Assembly: GCA_964035575.1 (NCBI GenBank) | Contig: OZ037835.1 | Coordinates: 1,426,001 to 1,490,000 of the forward strand | DNA length: 64,000 bases | Reading direction: 5' to 3' | Origin: Rhynchopus sp. YZ270_cl-10 | Lineage: Eukaryota > Euglenozoa > Diplonemea > Diplonemida > Diplonemidae | Shown: positions 52,006 through 62,010 of the stretch, one piece after another | Layout of the letters: the number at the start of each line of letters is the position of its first letter | How positions within the stretch are numbered: the stretch's first letter is position 1 | Notes under the pieces: generated by a model | What the model saw: only the letters and a program-made list of their open reading frames with translations | The model's database searches: none | What the model was told of the DNA's origin: nothing | Program-made: the position numbers and the translations under genes

Positions 52006-52953
52006 GTGGCGGGGCTGGAGGCGCGAGCGACGTGTGCCGCGACGAAGGCGCAGACGCGCAGCATCGTGCGGAAGTACGAAATGTACACGCGCGCCTGCGG
52101 ACTCGGGCAGATGCCGCACCCTTTGCGCCTACGGGCGTTCGCCGCCGCAATGTTGTCGGATCGGATGAGCGCGGAGGAGAAGGAGAGGCTGCTGGTGCGA
52201 GCGCCGGGGCAACGTGGGCGACCCTTCTCCCTGGCGATGACGACGTCGGCGCTGGAGCGGTACGTGAACGTGCTGGCTCGGGTGCTGGAAGTGCCGGACA
52301 GTGTGCTGAGGGAGACCCGCAAGGGGCTGGTGCGCACTCGCCTGGAACGACGGGAAACCCCCACTCACGCGCCACCCCTGCCCTACACCTGCATGCAGCA
52401 GACTTGGAAGCGTCTCTGGCGAGAGGGAAACAGTGTTCTGTGTGCGGCCGTGGCGTTGGCGTGGACGGGTGCGCTGCGCATGGCAGACCTGCGTGCTATA
52501 CTCCCATCAGACGTCGTGCTCCCAGAAGCAGGCAGGGTGGGCACGGGCACCATTGCGATAAGGTGGTGGACGGTGAAGGAGGCCAGGCTACGAGGGGACC
52601 CAGCCGAGCTGCTATACACCCTCCCCGAGCATATGTTCCCTGCCATCCGCCGGTGGAAGCTACGCGGGATGGCGTTCAGTGTGTCAGACATCCGCAACCT
52701 GGGACGGGAGACCTCTCTGCACTTCCCCGAATATCGCGACCACTCCTGGAAGAGAGGGGCCTTGCAGCACTTGGCGATGATGGGGGCCACGTGGGGGGAT
52801 ATGCTGGTGGTGGCACGCCACAAGGAGGTCGACACGCTCCGCCGATACCTCTGGGGGTGCATCACTCCCGACTTCCTGTCCCTGGAGCGCACATCGGCGA
52901 TGCTGCACCGCCCGATACCCCAGAGCTGGAGAGCGTCGGGGCGCTCCGACTGA
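52006..52953 (+). CDS. Tyrosine recombinase of the DIRS-type element
   Basis: About 315 residues follow directly after gag. The N-terminal part resembles the SAM-like, core-binding half of tyrosine recombinases (residues about 10-110). The catalytic half carries the first Arg in GALRMADL, a Lys-bearing strand (RWWTVKEARL), the H-x-x-R-type box HSWKRGALQHLA and the terminal Tyr in ARHKEVDTLRRYL. The enzyme would integrate circular element DNA without a target-site duplication, which agrees with the absence of one at the element ends. Its frame overlaps the long open frame leading into RT. The exact translation start is unclear. Confidence 0.8.
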   Translation: MAGLEARATCAATKAQTRSIVRKYEMYTRACGLGQMPHPLRLRAFAAAMLSDRMSAEEKERLLVRAPGQRGRPFSLAMTTSALERYVNVLARVLEVPDSVLRETRKGLVRTRLERRETPTHAPPLPYTCMQQTWKRLWREGNSVLCAAVALAWTGALRMADLRAILPSDVVLPEAGRVGTGTIAIRWWTVKEARLRGDPAELLYTLPEHMFPAIRRWKLRGMAFSVSDIRNLGRETSLHFPEYRDHSWKRGALQHLAMMGATWGDMLVVARHKEVDTLRRYLWGCITPDFLSLERTSAMLHRPIPQSWRASGRSD

Positions 52954-54719
52954 CGGAACGGAACCGTGTGTCCGACTGGTGTCCGGAGTATGCGCGATCA
53001 TTGGAGACGTCCCACCCTCTGCTTGAGTGGGACTACGACATTGTGGCAGTGGTGGCGACACATGTGCGTGTGCTGGCGCAGGAGATCGATGCGGCGTGGC
53101 AGGGCTGCGACCTGTCGGAGGACAGTGAGACTTGTTTTGTGGAAGATCCGGAAGGCCACCTCCTGCACCTGAGCTCGGGCTCCGATGTGGCTGACTCGCT
53201 CCGCAGGCACGAGCGCATGATTGGGGAATGTGCGGCCTCGGTGTATGCGGTTGGTGTGGCCCGTGGTCCGTCGAAGGGTTGCGATGCGGCATTGGATGTG
53301 CTCCCGGACAGCCGCCTGAACCTATCTGTAGTGGAGGAAGGGCTGAACGAGTGGGAACGTACGCTCCTGAGGGACTATGTGAACGAGCCCATGCTGCATA
53401 CGACCACCCGCAAACAGTGCCAGACCTCCTCCTCGCTCACCTGTGCGGACCTCGCCAGCTTGGTGAAGAAGGGCATCCTGCGCGTAGCTGTGGGCAGGCC
53501 GCACATCACCCTCCCCACCTTCAAGATTGGCAAGAAGAACGGCCTGGCGCGCCTTCTGGTCGATGGGAGGGAGTTTGACAAGAGGTCAAAGCCAGTGCTC
53601 CCTCCGCTCACCCCACAACTCTCCGACCTCGAGCGTTTCGTGCTCCAGCACAACTTCTTCTGCTGTGTCGACTTTCTGGGATATTTTTTCCAGATCCCTG
53701 TCGGCCCCGATCTGCAGACCAAGCTGGGGATCAGGACCACAGAAGGGTATTTCTGCTTCCGGGTGGCGGTCCCGGGGATCAGCAGGGCTCCCTCTGTCGC
53801 GCAGCTGGCCACACTGGGGATGCTACAGCGAGCTAACCTCCGTTCAGTGTCCCTTGCGATATATGACGATGTCTGCATTGCAGGTCAGACACTGGCGGAG
53901 GTGGAGCAGCGACGACAGGCTTTCGATGCGACGTTGCGTGACGCGAACTGCGTGGTGAGGGAGGAGAAGCGGGTGGACCCCACACACTGCGCGGTGTTCA
54001 TTGGTGTCCAGCTGGACATGTCGGCGAAGACGTTGGCGCTGGACGAGGACTGGAGGAGTAAGCTGCTGGCGTCGCCTACGCCCCGGACTCTCACCTGCAG
54101 AGCGGTGGCCCACCACATTGGGTGCTACAGATGGGCGCACTTGGTCATGCGCACGCCGATCGCTGGGTTCACCCTGATGTGCCGCCTCTCTCGGCAGCTA
54201 AGCCGCCACTGCACTACGGCGAAAGAGTGGGACAGGTCGGTTACCTTGACGGGCTCCTTGCTAGCGGAGTTTCGCCGTGCTGAGAAGTGGCTGGCGGCGT
54301 GTCGTCCCCGGCGTGTTCTGGCAGATGCGCCTGCGTGGCACATATGGTCTGATGCCAGCGACGTGGGTGCGTCTGTTGTCTTGCTGGACCCTGTGGCACG
54401 GAAGGTGAAGGCACGTGTGGACTGGACGTGGGATGCTCTCCTGCTGACGTGCCGCCCACCCACGCCTATTCGCAGGAGGGAGCTGGTGACCGCCCTCATC
54501 GCCATGGCTGTGGCTGACTCTGTTGCCCCGCGAGGGTATGGATTGGATTGTTTTCATGACAATTCCACTGCGGAGTCACGCCACCGCAAAGGTTCGTCGC
54601 CCCACCCTCAGGAGGACCAGCTGATGGCAAGACTGATGTCAGGCATAAGTCTTCGGAGAAGGTTCACCACGCACCTGGTCGGGACGAAGCTGATGGTGGC
54701 GGACCTGGACACGCGATGA
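52900..54719 (+). CDS. Reverse transcriptase-RNase H of the DIRS-type element
   Basis: The RT-RNase H coding part occupies about 52900-54719, in a frame open since 51945. Its first 320 or so codons, overlapping the recombinase gene, look like low-complexity shadow. RT motifs include FKIGKKNGLARLLVDGREFD, a YFFQIPVGPD segment with GYFCFRVAVPG, and the catalytic IYDDV box. RNase H follows with HIWSDASDVGASVVLLD and HDNSTAES. No methyltransferase domain, present in some DIRS elements, was seen. The start codon and the manner of expression relative to the recombinase are not resolved. Confidence 0.8.
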
Positions 54720-54991
54720 GCCGGTGCTTGCGTGTGAGTTTTTGATGTTGTGATGTCTGCGTTTTTATTGCTTTTACTTGTGTTTTTTGATTTTATTGAC
54801 GGCACTCTGTGGCAGGTGAGATAGCCCTGGCGGTCTCTCATCTCTCGGGTGTTTTTTCTTGTTGTTGTTGTTGTTTTCTTCTTTTTGCGTCTGTCGCGCG
54901 TATCGTCCATCCCTTGCCTATGCTGGTGTCCCGCCTGTGGTCACTGGGGCTACGGAGATGGGTGAAAATGAGGGGGGGGTAGTTGTTTATG

Positions 54992-55158
54992 TCCCTAGTT
55001 TCGACGCGAAACGTTTCCCCATGTATTGCACGGGAAACAATATATATGACAAACAGGTGCAGGGTGGTTCCGTGCTTATCATAGAACCCGGCACCTTGTG
55101 TGTCTTCCAAAAACCAAAAAGCGTTGTGTGTGAAGTTTTGAAGGAAGGAAAAATAAAA
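54992..55158 (+). repeat. Split direct repeat B1
   Basis: 167 bp identical to 57340-57506. Starts TCCCTAGTTTCGACGCGAAA and ends GGAAAAATAAAA. It abuts A2, with two bases of overlap. Confidence 0.9.
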
Positions 55159-55328
55159 TGAACAAGATAAAACAAAAAAGCTTGCGTTTCTTTTATCGAA
55201 CAGATTTTATTCTCCGCCCCGTACCCAAAACGTAAACACCACTTTGAATCAGAAAAAATATTTTCTTTTCTTTTTTCTTCCACACGCGCTTGGTTTTTGT
55301 GTTTCATTAACTTTTATCAAAAAGCTTT
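55157..55328 (+). repeat. Split direct repeat A2
   Basis: 172 bp identical to A1. The B1-A2 junction is the expected imprint of the circular intermediate joining the two ends of the element, as known for Ngaro-type elements. Confidence 0.9.
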
Positions 55329-55506
55329 CCCTCCCTCCACTCCCTGCTTTTTCTTCATAAAGTTGTGCCTTATTGGCTTGATTGCTTGTTTAGCTCTTTC
55401 TCTGTGCTGCTCGCGCATTGTCTGTTTTCCCTTGCGTGCATGTTTTACATGGTGTTTCTCTCTGTTGCTACTGGCACACTGTTTTGTTTCTTCCTGTTGC
55501 ACGAAA

Positions 55507-56990
55507 GCGGATGAGCTAATACTGGGTAACCCTGCTTGAGCTGAGTTCTTGATGATCCCGGGTGATTCCAGGGTTAGAGTTCTTGTGGCTTCTCGCATGG
55601 GTTGGTTCTGCTTGCGTAGAGATCTTGTTGATCCCGGGTGATAAAGAGACGGAGTGCCGTAGGGGCTCGTCTTTCCAGGGCTAGAGTTCTCGATGCCACT
55701 TGTAGGCTTGTTGATCCCGGGTGATAGGAGACTGAGCTCCATATGGGCTTGTCTCTCCAGGGGTAGAGCTCTGTGGTCGCCTGCATTACTGTGTATTTAT
55801 GCTCGGATGTTTTTTGTGTCTATTCGCGTATCTCTTTTCTTTCCTGGTACATGTATTCGGACGAGTGTATACTGGGTAACCCTGCCTGAGCAGAGTTCTT
55901 GAGGATCCCGGGTGATTCCAGGGGTAGAGTTCTTGTGGCTTCTCGCATGGGTTGGTTCTGCTTGCGTAGAGATCTTGTTGATCCCGGGTGATAAAGAGAC
56001 TGAGTGCCGTATGGGCTCGTCTTTCCAGGGCTAGAGTTCTCGATGCCACTTGTAGGCTTGTTGATCCCGGGTGATAGGAGACTGAGCTCCATATGGGCTT
56101 GTCTCTCCAGGGGTAGAGCTCTGTGGTCGCCTGCATTACTGTGTATTTATGCTCGGATGTTTCTTGTGTCCATTTGCTCTGTCTTACTTTCCTGTTACAT
56201 GAATGCGGATGAGTGTATACTGGGTAACCCTGCTTGAGCAGAGTTCTTGAGGATCCCGGGTGATTCCAGGGGTAGAGTTCTTGTGGCTTCTCGCATGGGT
56301 TGGTTCTGCTTGCGTAGAGATCTTGTTGATCCCGGGTGATAAAGAGACGGAGTGCCGTATGGGCTCGTCTTTCCAGGGCTAGAGTTCTCGATGCCACTTG
56401 TAGGCTTGTTGATCCCGGGTGATAGGAGACTGAGCTCCATATGGGCTTGTCTCTCCAGGGGTAGAGCTCTGTGGTCGCCTGCATTACTGTGTATTTACGC
56501 TCGGATGTGTTTTGTGTCTACTTGCTTATCTCTTTTCTTTCCTGTTACATGAATGCGGATGAGTGTATACTGGGTAACCCTGCTTGAGCAGAGTTCTTGA
56601 GGATCCCGGGTGATTCCAGGGGTAGAGTTCTTGTGGCTTCTCGCATGGGTTGGTTCTGCTTGCGTAGAGATCTTGTTGATCCCGGGTGATAAAGAGACGG
56701 AGTGCCGTATGGGCTCGTCTTTCCAGGGCTAGAGTTCTCGATGCCACTTGTAGGCTTGTTGATCCCGGGTGATAGGAGACTGAGCTCCATATGGGCTTGT
56801 CTCTCCAGGGGTAGAGCTCTGTGGTCGCCTGCATTACTGTGTATTTACGCTCGGATGTTTTTTGTGTCTATTTGCTCTGTCCTACTTTCCTGTTACATGC
56901 ATGCGGATGAGTGTATACTGGGTATCCCTGCTTGAGCTGAGTTCTTGATGATCCCGGGTGATTCCAGGGTTAGAGTTCTTGTGGCTTCTC
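55507..56990 (+). repeat. 349-bp tandem array, four units plus a partial fifth
   Basis: The anchor ACTGGGTAACCCTG recurs at 55521, 55871, 56219, 56569 and (variant) 56917, giving periods of 348-350 bp. Each full unit holds three sub-repeats built on GATCCCGGGTGAT followed by CCAGGG and TAGAG. The array therefore has a higher-order structure. Units are about 95% identical by eye. It lies between A2 and B2 inside the retroelement. Open frames on both strands simply follow the repeat. Confidence 0.9.
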
Positions 56991-57339
56991 GCATGGGTAT
57001 CTCTTCTGCTGCCTGTAGACACATGATTTTGTACCTGTAGTGCTTGACGTAAGATTTAATGTTGATCTGGCCCGTCCTGGGAAGTGATCTTGTGGTCGGC
57101 ACTGAATGCGGTCATGTGTCTTTGTCTTACGATATTTTTGCCACCTCGATGTGGTGTTTCTTATGACGTTTCTCTGATACCTCCCTTGGGAGCATGAATA
57201 CATGCCTCTTTTAGCTCTGTCAGTACACAGCCAACCGGCGTGCTGCTCTTCTTACGTTTCTCTTGTCTTTGGTCATATATCAGTAGTTTATGCAAACGTC
57301 TCAAATTTAAAAACCCCTGTTACCTGTGTTGTCATTGTT

Positions 57340-57506
57340 TCCCTAGTTTCGACGCGAAACGTTTCCCCATGTATTGCACGGGAAACAATATATATGACAA
57401 ACAGGTGCAGGGTGGTTCCGTGCTTATCATAGAACCCGGCACCTTGTGTGTCTTCCAAAAACCAAAAAGCGTTGTGTGTGAAGTTTTGAAGGAAGGAAAA
57501 ATAAAA
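57340..57506 (+). repeat. Split direct repeat B2 (right end)
   Basis: 167 bp identical to B1. It forms the right terminus of the element. Beyond it comes unrelated sequence leading to a poly-G run at about 57543-57560. Confidence 0.9.
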
Positions 57507-57625
57507 AAATTACATAAAAACGTTAGCCAATGCGACCCTCTAGGGGGGGGGGGGGGGGGGGTACACGACGGACTAGTTATGACCATGACAGGTGATTTTA
57601 CTAGTAAAATGACAGGTGAAAATTT

Positions 57626-57668
57626 TTGACAGGTGGTACCTGTCATTTTGACAGGTACCACCTGTCAA
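57626..57668. repeat. Perfect 43-bp palindrome of GACAGGT motifs
   Basis: TTGACAGGTGGTACCTGTCA (57626-57645) is the exact complement of 57649-57668, with a 3-bp loop. The same ATGACAGGTG motif occurs in the 60 bp before it and again at about 58997-59025 next to CTACTAGTAAA. This links the two ends of a 1.4-kb interval. Confidence 0.8.
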
Positions 57669-57678
57669 AATACAGGCA

Positions 57679-57880
57679 CCAGGTACCCAGGTGCCCAGGT
57701 ACCCAGGTACCCAGGTACCCAGGTACCCAGGTACCCAGGTACCCAGGTACCCAGGTACCCAGGTACCCAGGTACCCAGGTACCCAGGTACCCAGGTACCC
57801 AGGTACCCAGGTACCCAGGTACCCAGGTACCCAGGTACCCAGGTACCCAGGTACCCAGGTACCCAGGTACCCAGGTACCC
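57679..57880. repeat. Minisatellite of an 8-bp unit (CAGGTACC)
   Basis: About 25 head-to-tail copies of CAGGTACC, with one early variant (CAGGTGCC). Like the large array at 33698-36541 the unit is 8 bp and contains GGTAC. Both strands are open in several frames; these frames are not genes. Confidence 0.95.
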
Positions 57881-59518
57881 CCAATGACATAACGAAGTAT
57901 CGCTTGAAAGTACCGTTCAATAACCTTTCTTGGGTGTGCATGAAGTAGCACACAAGGTATATCAAACGGTAAATCAATCAGATAAACGTTACATCATCGG
58001 AAAATTGTTGGCACCGCCCCCCTGTCTTCGTATTTATTACGTCGACAGGCCAAACAGCGTTGGGCTCAGAAGAAGCAGTGCAAAACACTGGGGATCAACA
58101 TGAGAACCAACTCCCAACAACACAGGCTACCAAAGTAGCAGGTGGGGTGTTGCGGGTGTTTGGGGTGAAAGAAAATCGATTTTGGTAAGTTCCAGCAGAA
58201 AATTCTTAAGTTTGCACTAGTCGAGAGAGGCTTACCCGCTGCAGTGAAGCAGTGCACCCATTTAAGGATGGAGAAGCGTGACACGCACATACAAGTATGT
58301 ACGTTACTTCAACAAAGGCTGAATTCTGGTAATTCTAAGGGATGTGAATTCAGCCACCACGCAGGTAGTGTTTTAAGGTTCCTCGCTTTGTTCTGCACAG
58401 CGGCCTTATGATACAAAGGAGTTGCCCCCGCTCTCTTTCGCGCAAACTTAAGAAAATTCTGAAGTAACTACAACCTGGCGTGCGGGTACAGATGCATTGC
58501 TTTGTTCTTTCCTCAAAGTCATGTGTGATCTCTCGGGTCTGTACTAAAGTCAGTGTTTAGATAAGCATCCACTTGACTCGTTCTAACAACCGTTGAAATC
58601 TAGAACAAAACAACACACTGCCCCTTCTCACACCAAGCCGCCATGCTTCAAGAGCATGCCCTGGGCAAAAATTACTGTGACAAAAACTGGTTTCTGGGGG
58701 AACGCAATATTTTCTTGTGTCTAGTCCTCCGCAAGCAGAGGACAGACTTTCCGGATCCCGAAGTCGAATTTCTTGCACTAGCTATGCTCCCTGGGTTAAT
58801 GGCTATAGCAGTGACTGACAAGAGTTTCCCACCCCCAGATGAAGAAAGAACCGACGCAGAGTTGTGGCTTCTTCATAGTTTTTTCTGCATTTTATAAGTT
58901 CATCCTGTGAGGGAGGGTGTTTTTGGAGGTGTGATGGGAAGAGGAAAAGAAAAAGCAAGAAGAAGAGATATTACTTTTTTGGTGTCGCTACTAGTAAATG
59001 ACAGGTGTAAAGTATGACAGGTGGAAACCTGCCATGTCACAGGAAATGCTGTGTGTGTGTGTGTAACAAAATGAACGACCTCACCGACCCGCATAAAATA
59101 AAACTTATAAGAACAAAACCCAAGAAACAAACAAAAAAAAAAAAAAAAAGAGAGAAAACAAACAAGAGCAAACACTCTCAAAAGAAATGCTCGAGACTCG
59201 TTCCTCTTTGCTTGTTGCTCAAAAGACTATTAACGGGGGGGGGGGGGGAAAGTAAAGATTGTTTGTTGTTCGCTTCCACACCACTTCTGCACTCAGATTC
59301 AAGTCTTTTGGCTGTCCTTACAAGCGCCTGCCAAAACGCTCGCCTCGTGGGTGTGGACTTTTTTCTTTTTCTTTTTCCCTTTTTTTTCTTCGACTTGATT
59401 TACGGTATGGTTGTGTTTGACTGAAGTACAGAAAGTGTCGTGGAGCACAGGGAAGAAAAGAGAGAGAGGGAAAACCGGGGAGCGGGAGAGGGGAAAACCC
59501 GCAAACCTTAGATTTAAA
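57881..59518. other. Region without a convincing gene
   Basis: An ATG-started frame of 84 codons at 58643-58897 has no recognisable domain and no second copy in the window, so I leave it uncalled. The stretch also has a GT run (about 59050-59063), an A run (about 59130-59146) and a G run (about 59236-59248). The last 100 bp before the zinc-finger gene's stop are purine-rich. Confidence 0.5.
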
Positions 59519-61345
59519 TTAACTATGAGCAGATTTCATGTGCGAGTCTCTTGCTCTAGCATTTGAGAAACGTGTTGCGCACAACGGGCAGGTTTTTTTA
59601 TCCAAATTCTCAGCGTGCGCATGCAACAGGTGTTGGCTTAGCCCCGCAGTTTCCCTCAAACAAAACGGGCACTTCATGATAGGTGCACGATGTTTGCCAT
59701 CGTAATGGGCAAATAATCCAACTGAAGATTCGAATCCGGTGTTGCAGATAATGCAAGTATGGTCACCATTTTCATCATCTTTTTTTTTATCCTCGCACAC
59801 ATTTTCGACATTTTCGTCATCACTGTTGACTCCAGGCTCCTCATTGCACACACAAATGAGTAAAGTTTCCCCAGCTTTATCTTTTTTATCCCATACGTAT
59901 TTTTGCCCCTCCGCCCCTTTGTTGCAAGTATGCCGCTTCATACCCAGGTTTTTGACACGAGTTCTCAAACTAGTGAAGGCGTCTGTCCAGACAGCGTCTT
60001 TCTCGGTGATGCAGGTATGAAAATGAAAAGTGTTATAGTTATATAATACAGGCAATTTTTTTCTGTCGACTGGGCCAAGTTCAGGCAGGTCGCGTTTGCA
60101 ATTTTGCTCAACCAAATGCTTCTTGCTCAGTTCAAATGCCAGCAAGTCACGTTCCATGGTCTGGACAGATGTACACACAGTCCATCTCTTGCGTTCCCCA
60201 TTGCACTGTTCGAAAGCCTCATCTGAGAGACATATCCGATGTGCATCCTCCACGTCAAACCAGTGCTCAAGGCTATGAGCGTATGACGACCTGGTGACGC
60301 CTGCTTTGAAAAATTCAAGCAAAAATATGAGGGTATGGTATGAGAGGAGGGCGTAAAGGAAGTCCTTCTCGTAGGGGTTATCTGTGCCTTCGTGGTAGTG
60401 ATACCTGACAGGTATGTCTTGGTACCGGAAAAAAATGAGCACCTGCATACAGCTGCACATTATTTCCCGCATGCCAACCGTTTCACGTTCAAGCATGGTG
60501 AGGAGGGTACGTGATTGAGACCCCGTCATGTTCCCATCAGAAGAACCAGTGACTGTTTCTTGTGTGCTTCCTGCGTTGGGGATGGTCTTTATCATCAGGT
60601 TCACCATGCCTTTGCAATCGTGCAACGCAGGGGTTAAGGCATAGCACGGATGCTCAAATCGGTGCGAAATGTAACTGGTGAAGCCGAGCTCATCCATGCG
60701 CTGCAGGCTACACCTCTCACACCGATGAAGCTTCTTCAGTCTGTCATCGATATCAATGGGGCAGAAAGCAGTTCGATGTTTTCCTCCTAAACCCTTACAC
60801 AGTCTCAGCAACTCTGCATGATCACCTCCAAACCTGAAATGAAGGATAGGGATGCGCAACTTCTTAACGTAGCACCCACGCGACTGTATGGACTTCAAAG
60901 CAACGAGGCCGCAGAACAACCACCACTCGTAAAAGTCGCTTTTGGTTTTGTCCGCGACAGTCAGGAATCTACTCGCCTGAAGCCCACTGGCTAATCCCAC
61001 GGCAGCACGTTGACGACCACTTGCACTTCTGAATGCACTTCGAGGCGTGTATGCGTCAGCAGATAATACGAGGATAGCTGGTGGGGAGTTCACGGTGAAG
61101 GGGAACTTTGCAGTCAGAAAGCACACAGCCTTCTCGATGTTACCAATTAAGCTCGTTGCCTTCTCCTTAAACGGCTCCTCGCGTATCCTCAGCGTCTCTC
61201 TGGATAGACCTACCCTCAAGGATGTGTGCTTGCGGATGAGTGAGCCAATTCGTGACACTGTGGTCATTGATAGGCCCAATTCGAAGCGATATCTGGCGAT
61301 GATATCCGCAATTTTCAGGGCTGTGCCAAGGTGAAGTTCACTCAT
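59519..61345 (-). CDS. C2H2 zinc-finger protein, possibly transposase-derived
   Basis: 608 residues, starting MSELHLGTALKIADII at 61345. The C-terminus has three C2H2 fingers (CIICNTGFESSVGLFAHYDG ending KH; CPFCLRETAGLSQHLLHAH; CPLCATRFSNARARDSHMKS ending AH) after an acidic stretch at about 485-510. The N-terminal 450 residues match no family I can name. Conserved-looking blocks are LSADAYTPRSAF, FYEWWLFCGLVALKS and HFRFGGDHAELLRL, followed by a cluster of Cys (FCPID, RCERC). The spacing of acidic residues and the Cys pairs recalls some DDE transposases with zinc-binding inserts, but this is a guess. The gene faces a truncated inverted copy of itself, which would also fit a mobile origin. 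Nuclear DNA binding is likely. Confidence 0.65.
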   Translation of the reverse strand: MSELHLGTALKIADIIARYRFELGLSMTTVSRIGSLIRKHTSLRVGLSRETLRIREEPFKEKATSLIGNIEKAVCFLTAKFPFTVNSPPAILVLSADAYTPRSAFRSASGRQRAAVGLASGLQASRFLTVADKTKSDFYEWWLFCGLVALKSIQSRGCYVKKLRIPILHFRFGGDHAELLRLCKGLGGKHRTAFCPIDIDDRLKKLHRCERCSLQRMDELGFTSYISHRFEHPCYALTPALHDCKGMVNLMIKTIPNAGSTQETVTGSSDGNMTGSQSRTLLTMLERETVGMREIMCSCMQVLIFFRYQDIPVRYHYHEGTDNPYEKDFLYALLSYHTLIFLLEFFKAGVTRSSYAHSLEHWFDVEDAHRICLSDEAFEQCNGERKRWTVCTSVQTMERDLLAFELSKKHLVEQNCKRDLPELGPVDRKKLPVLYNYNTFHFHTCITEKDAVWTDAFTSLRTRVKNLGMKRHTCNKGAEGQKYVWDKKDKAGETLLICVCNEEPGVNSDDENVENVCEDKKKDDENGDHTCIICNTGFESSVGLFAHYDGKHRAPIMKCPFCLRETAGLSQHLLHAHAENLDKKTCPLCATRFSNARARDSHMKSAHS

Positions 61346-61412
61346 AGTGTGTTTGCAGTTGTGATGTTTCTCTGTGTGATGAATTTATGTCGAGGGAGGG
61401 GTGACCCACTAA

Positions 61413-62010
61413 ACTTCATCACAGCTGCAATCACACTATGAGTGAACTTCATCACGGCACAGCCCATATCATCGCCAGATATCGCTTCGAATTGGCTCAC
61501 TCATCCGCAAGCACACATCCTTGAGGGTAGGTCTATCCAGAGAGACGCTGAGGATACGCGAGGAGCCGTTTAAGGAGAAGGCAACGAGCTTAATTGGTAA
61601 CATCGAGAAGGCTGTGTGCTTTCTGACTGCAAAGTTCCCCTTCACCGTGAACTCCCCACCAGCTATCCTCGTATTATCTGCTGACGCATACACGCCTCGA
61701 AGTGCATTCAGAAGTGCAAGTGGTCGTCAACGTGCTGAGGGTTAGATTCCTGACTGTCGCGGACAAAACCAAAAGCGACTTTTACGAGTGGTGGTTGTTC
61801 TGCGGCCTCGTTGCTTTGAAGTCCATACAGTCGCGTGGGTGCTACGTTAAGAAGTTGCGCATCCCTATCCTTCATTTCAGGTTTGGAGGTGATCATGCAG
61901 AGTTGCTGAGACTGTGTAAGGGTTTAGGAGGAAAACATCGAACTGCTTTCTGCCCCATTGATATCGATGACAGACTTAACTTCATGATAAAGACCATTCC
62001 CAACGTAGGA
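61413..62010 (+). pseudogene. Truncated inverted copy of the zinc-finger gene
   Basis: This is the mirror image of the first third of the 59519-61345 gene, head to head across a spacer of about 40 bp (about 61371-61412). It includes the 5' flank (CATCACAGCTGCAATCACAC) and start region. It then carries blocks equal to SLRVGLSRETLRIREEPF, FLTVADKTKSDFYEWWLF and HRTAFCPIDIDDRL, ending in MIKTIPN. Three internal segments are missing: the start of the second helix region, a short piece after SASGRQRA, and the Cys-rich part after DDRL. No full frame remains. Identity to the intact gene is very high, so the duplication is recent. Confidence 0.8.

Larger units (their letters stand above)
50381..57506 (+). 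mobile_element. DIRS/Ngaro-type tyrosine-recombinase retroelement with split direct repeats
   Basis: The layout is A1 (50381-50552), coding region, B1 (54992-55158), A2 (55157-55328), tandem array, B2 (57340-57506). A1 and A2 (172 bp), and B1 and B2 (167 bp), show no difference by eye, so the copy is young. Split direct repeats of this A1-B1A2-B2 form are known from Ngaro/PAT-type elements. Encoded parts are gag, a tyrosine recombinase and reverse transcriptase-RNase H. It looks whole, with no break noticed. The recombinase lies between gag and RT, unlike the usual gag-RT-recombinase order of DIRS and Ngaro elements. Confidence 0.85.

Noticed and set aside
51945-52890. N-terminal extension of the RT frame as a separate protein domain
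   Set aside because: It overlaps the tyrosine recombinase gene in another frame, and its composition (Gly, Ala, Arg, His) is that of a frame shadow.
55317-57203. Open frames of up to 232 codons in the 349-bp array
   Set aside because: They follow the repeat on both strands and share no recognisable domain.
58643-58897. 84-codon ATG-started frame
   Set aside because: No domain, no second copy, and similar length frames occur by chance in this window.
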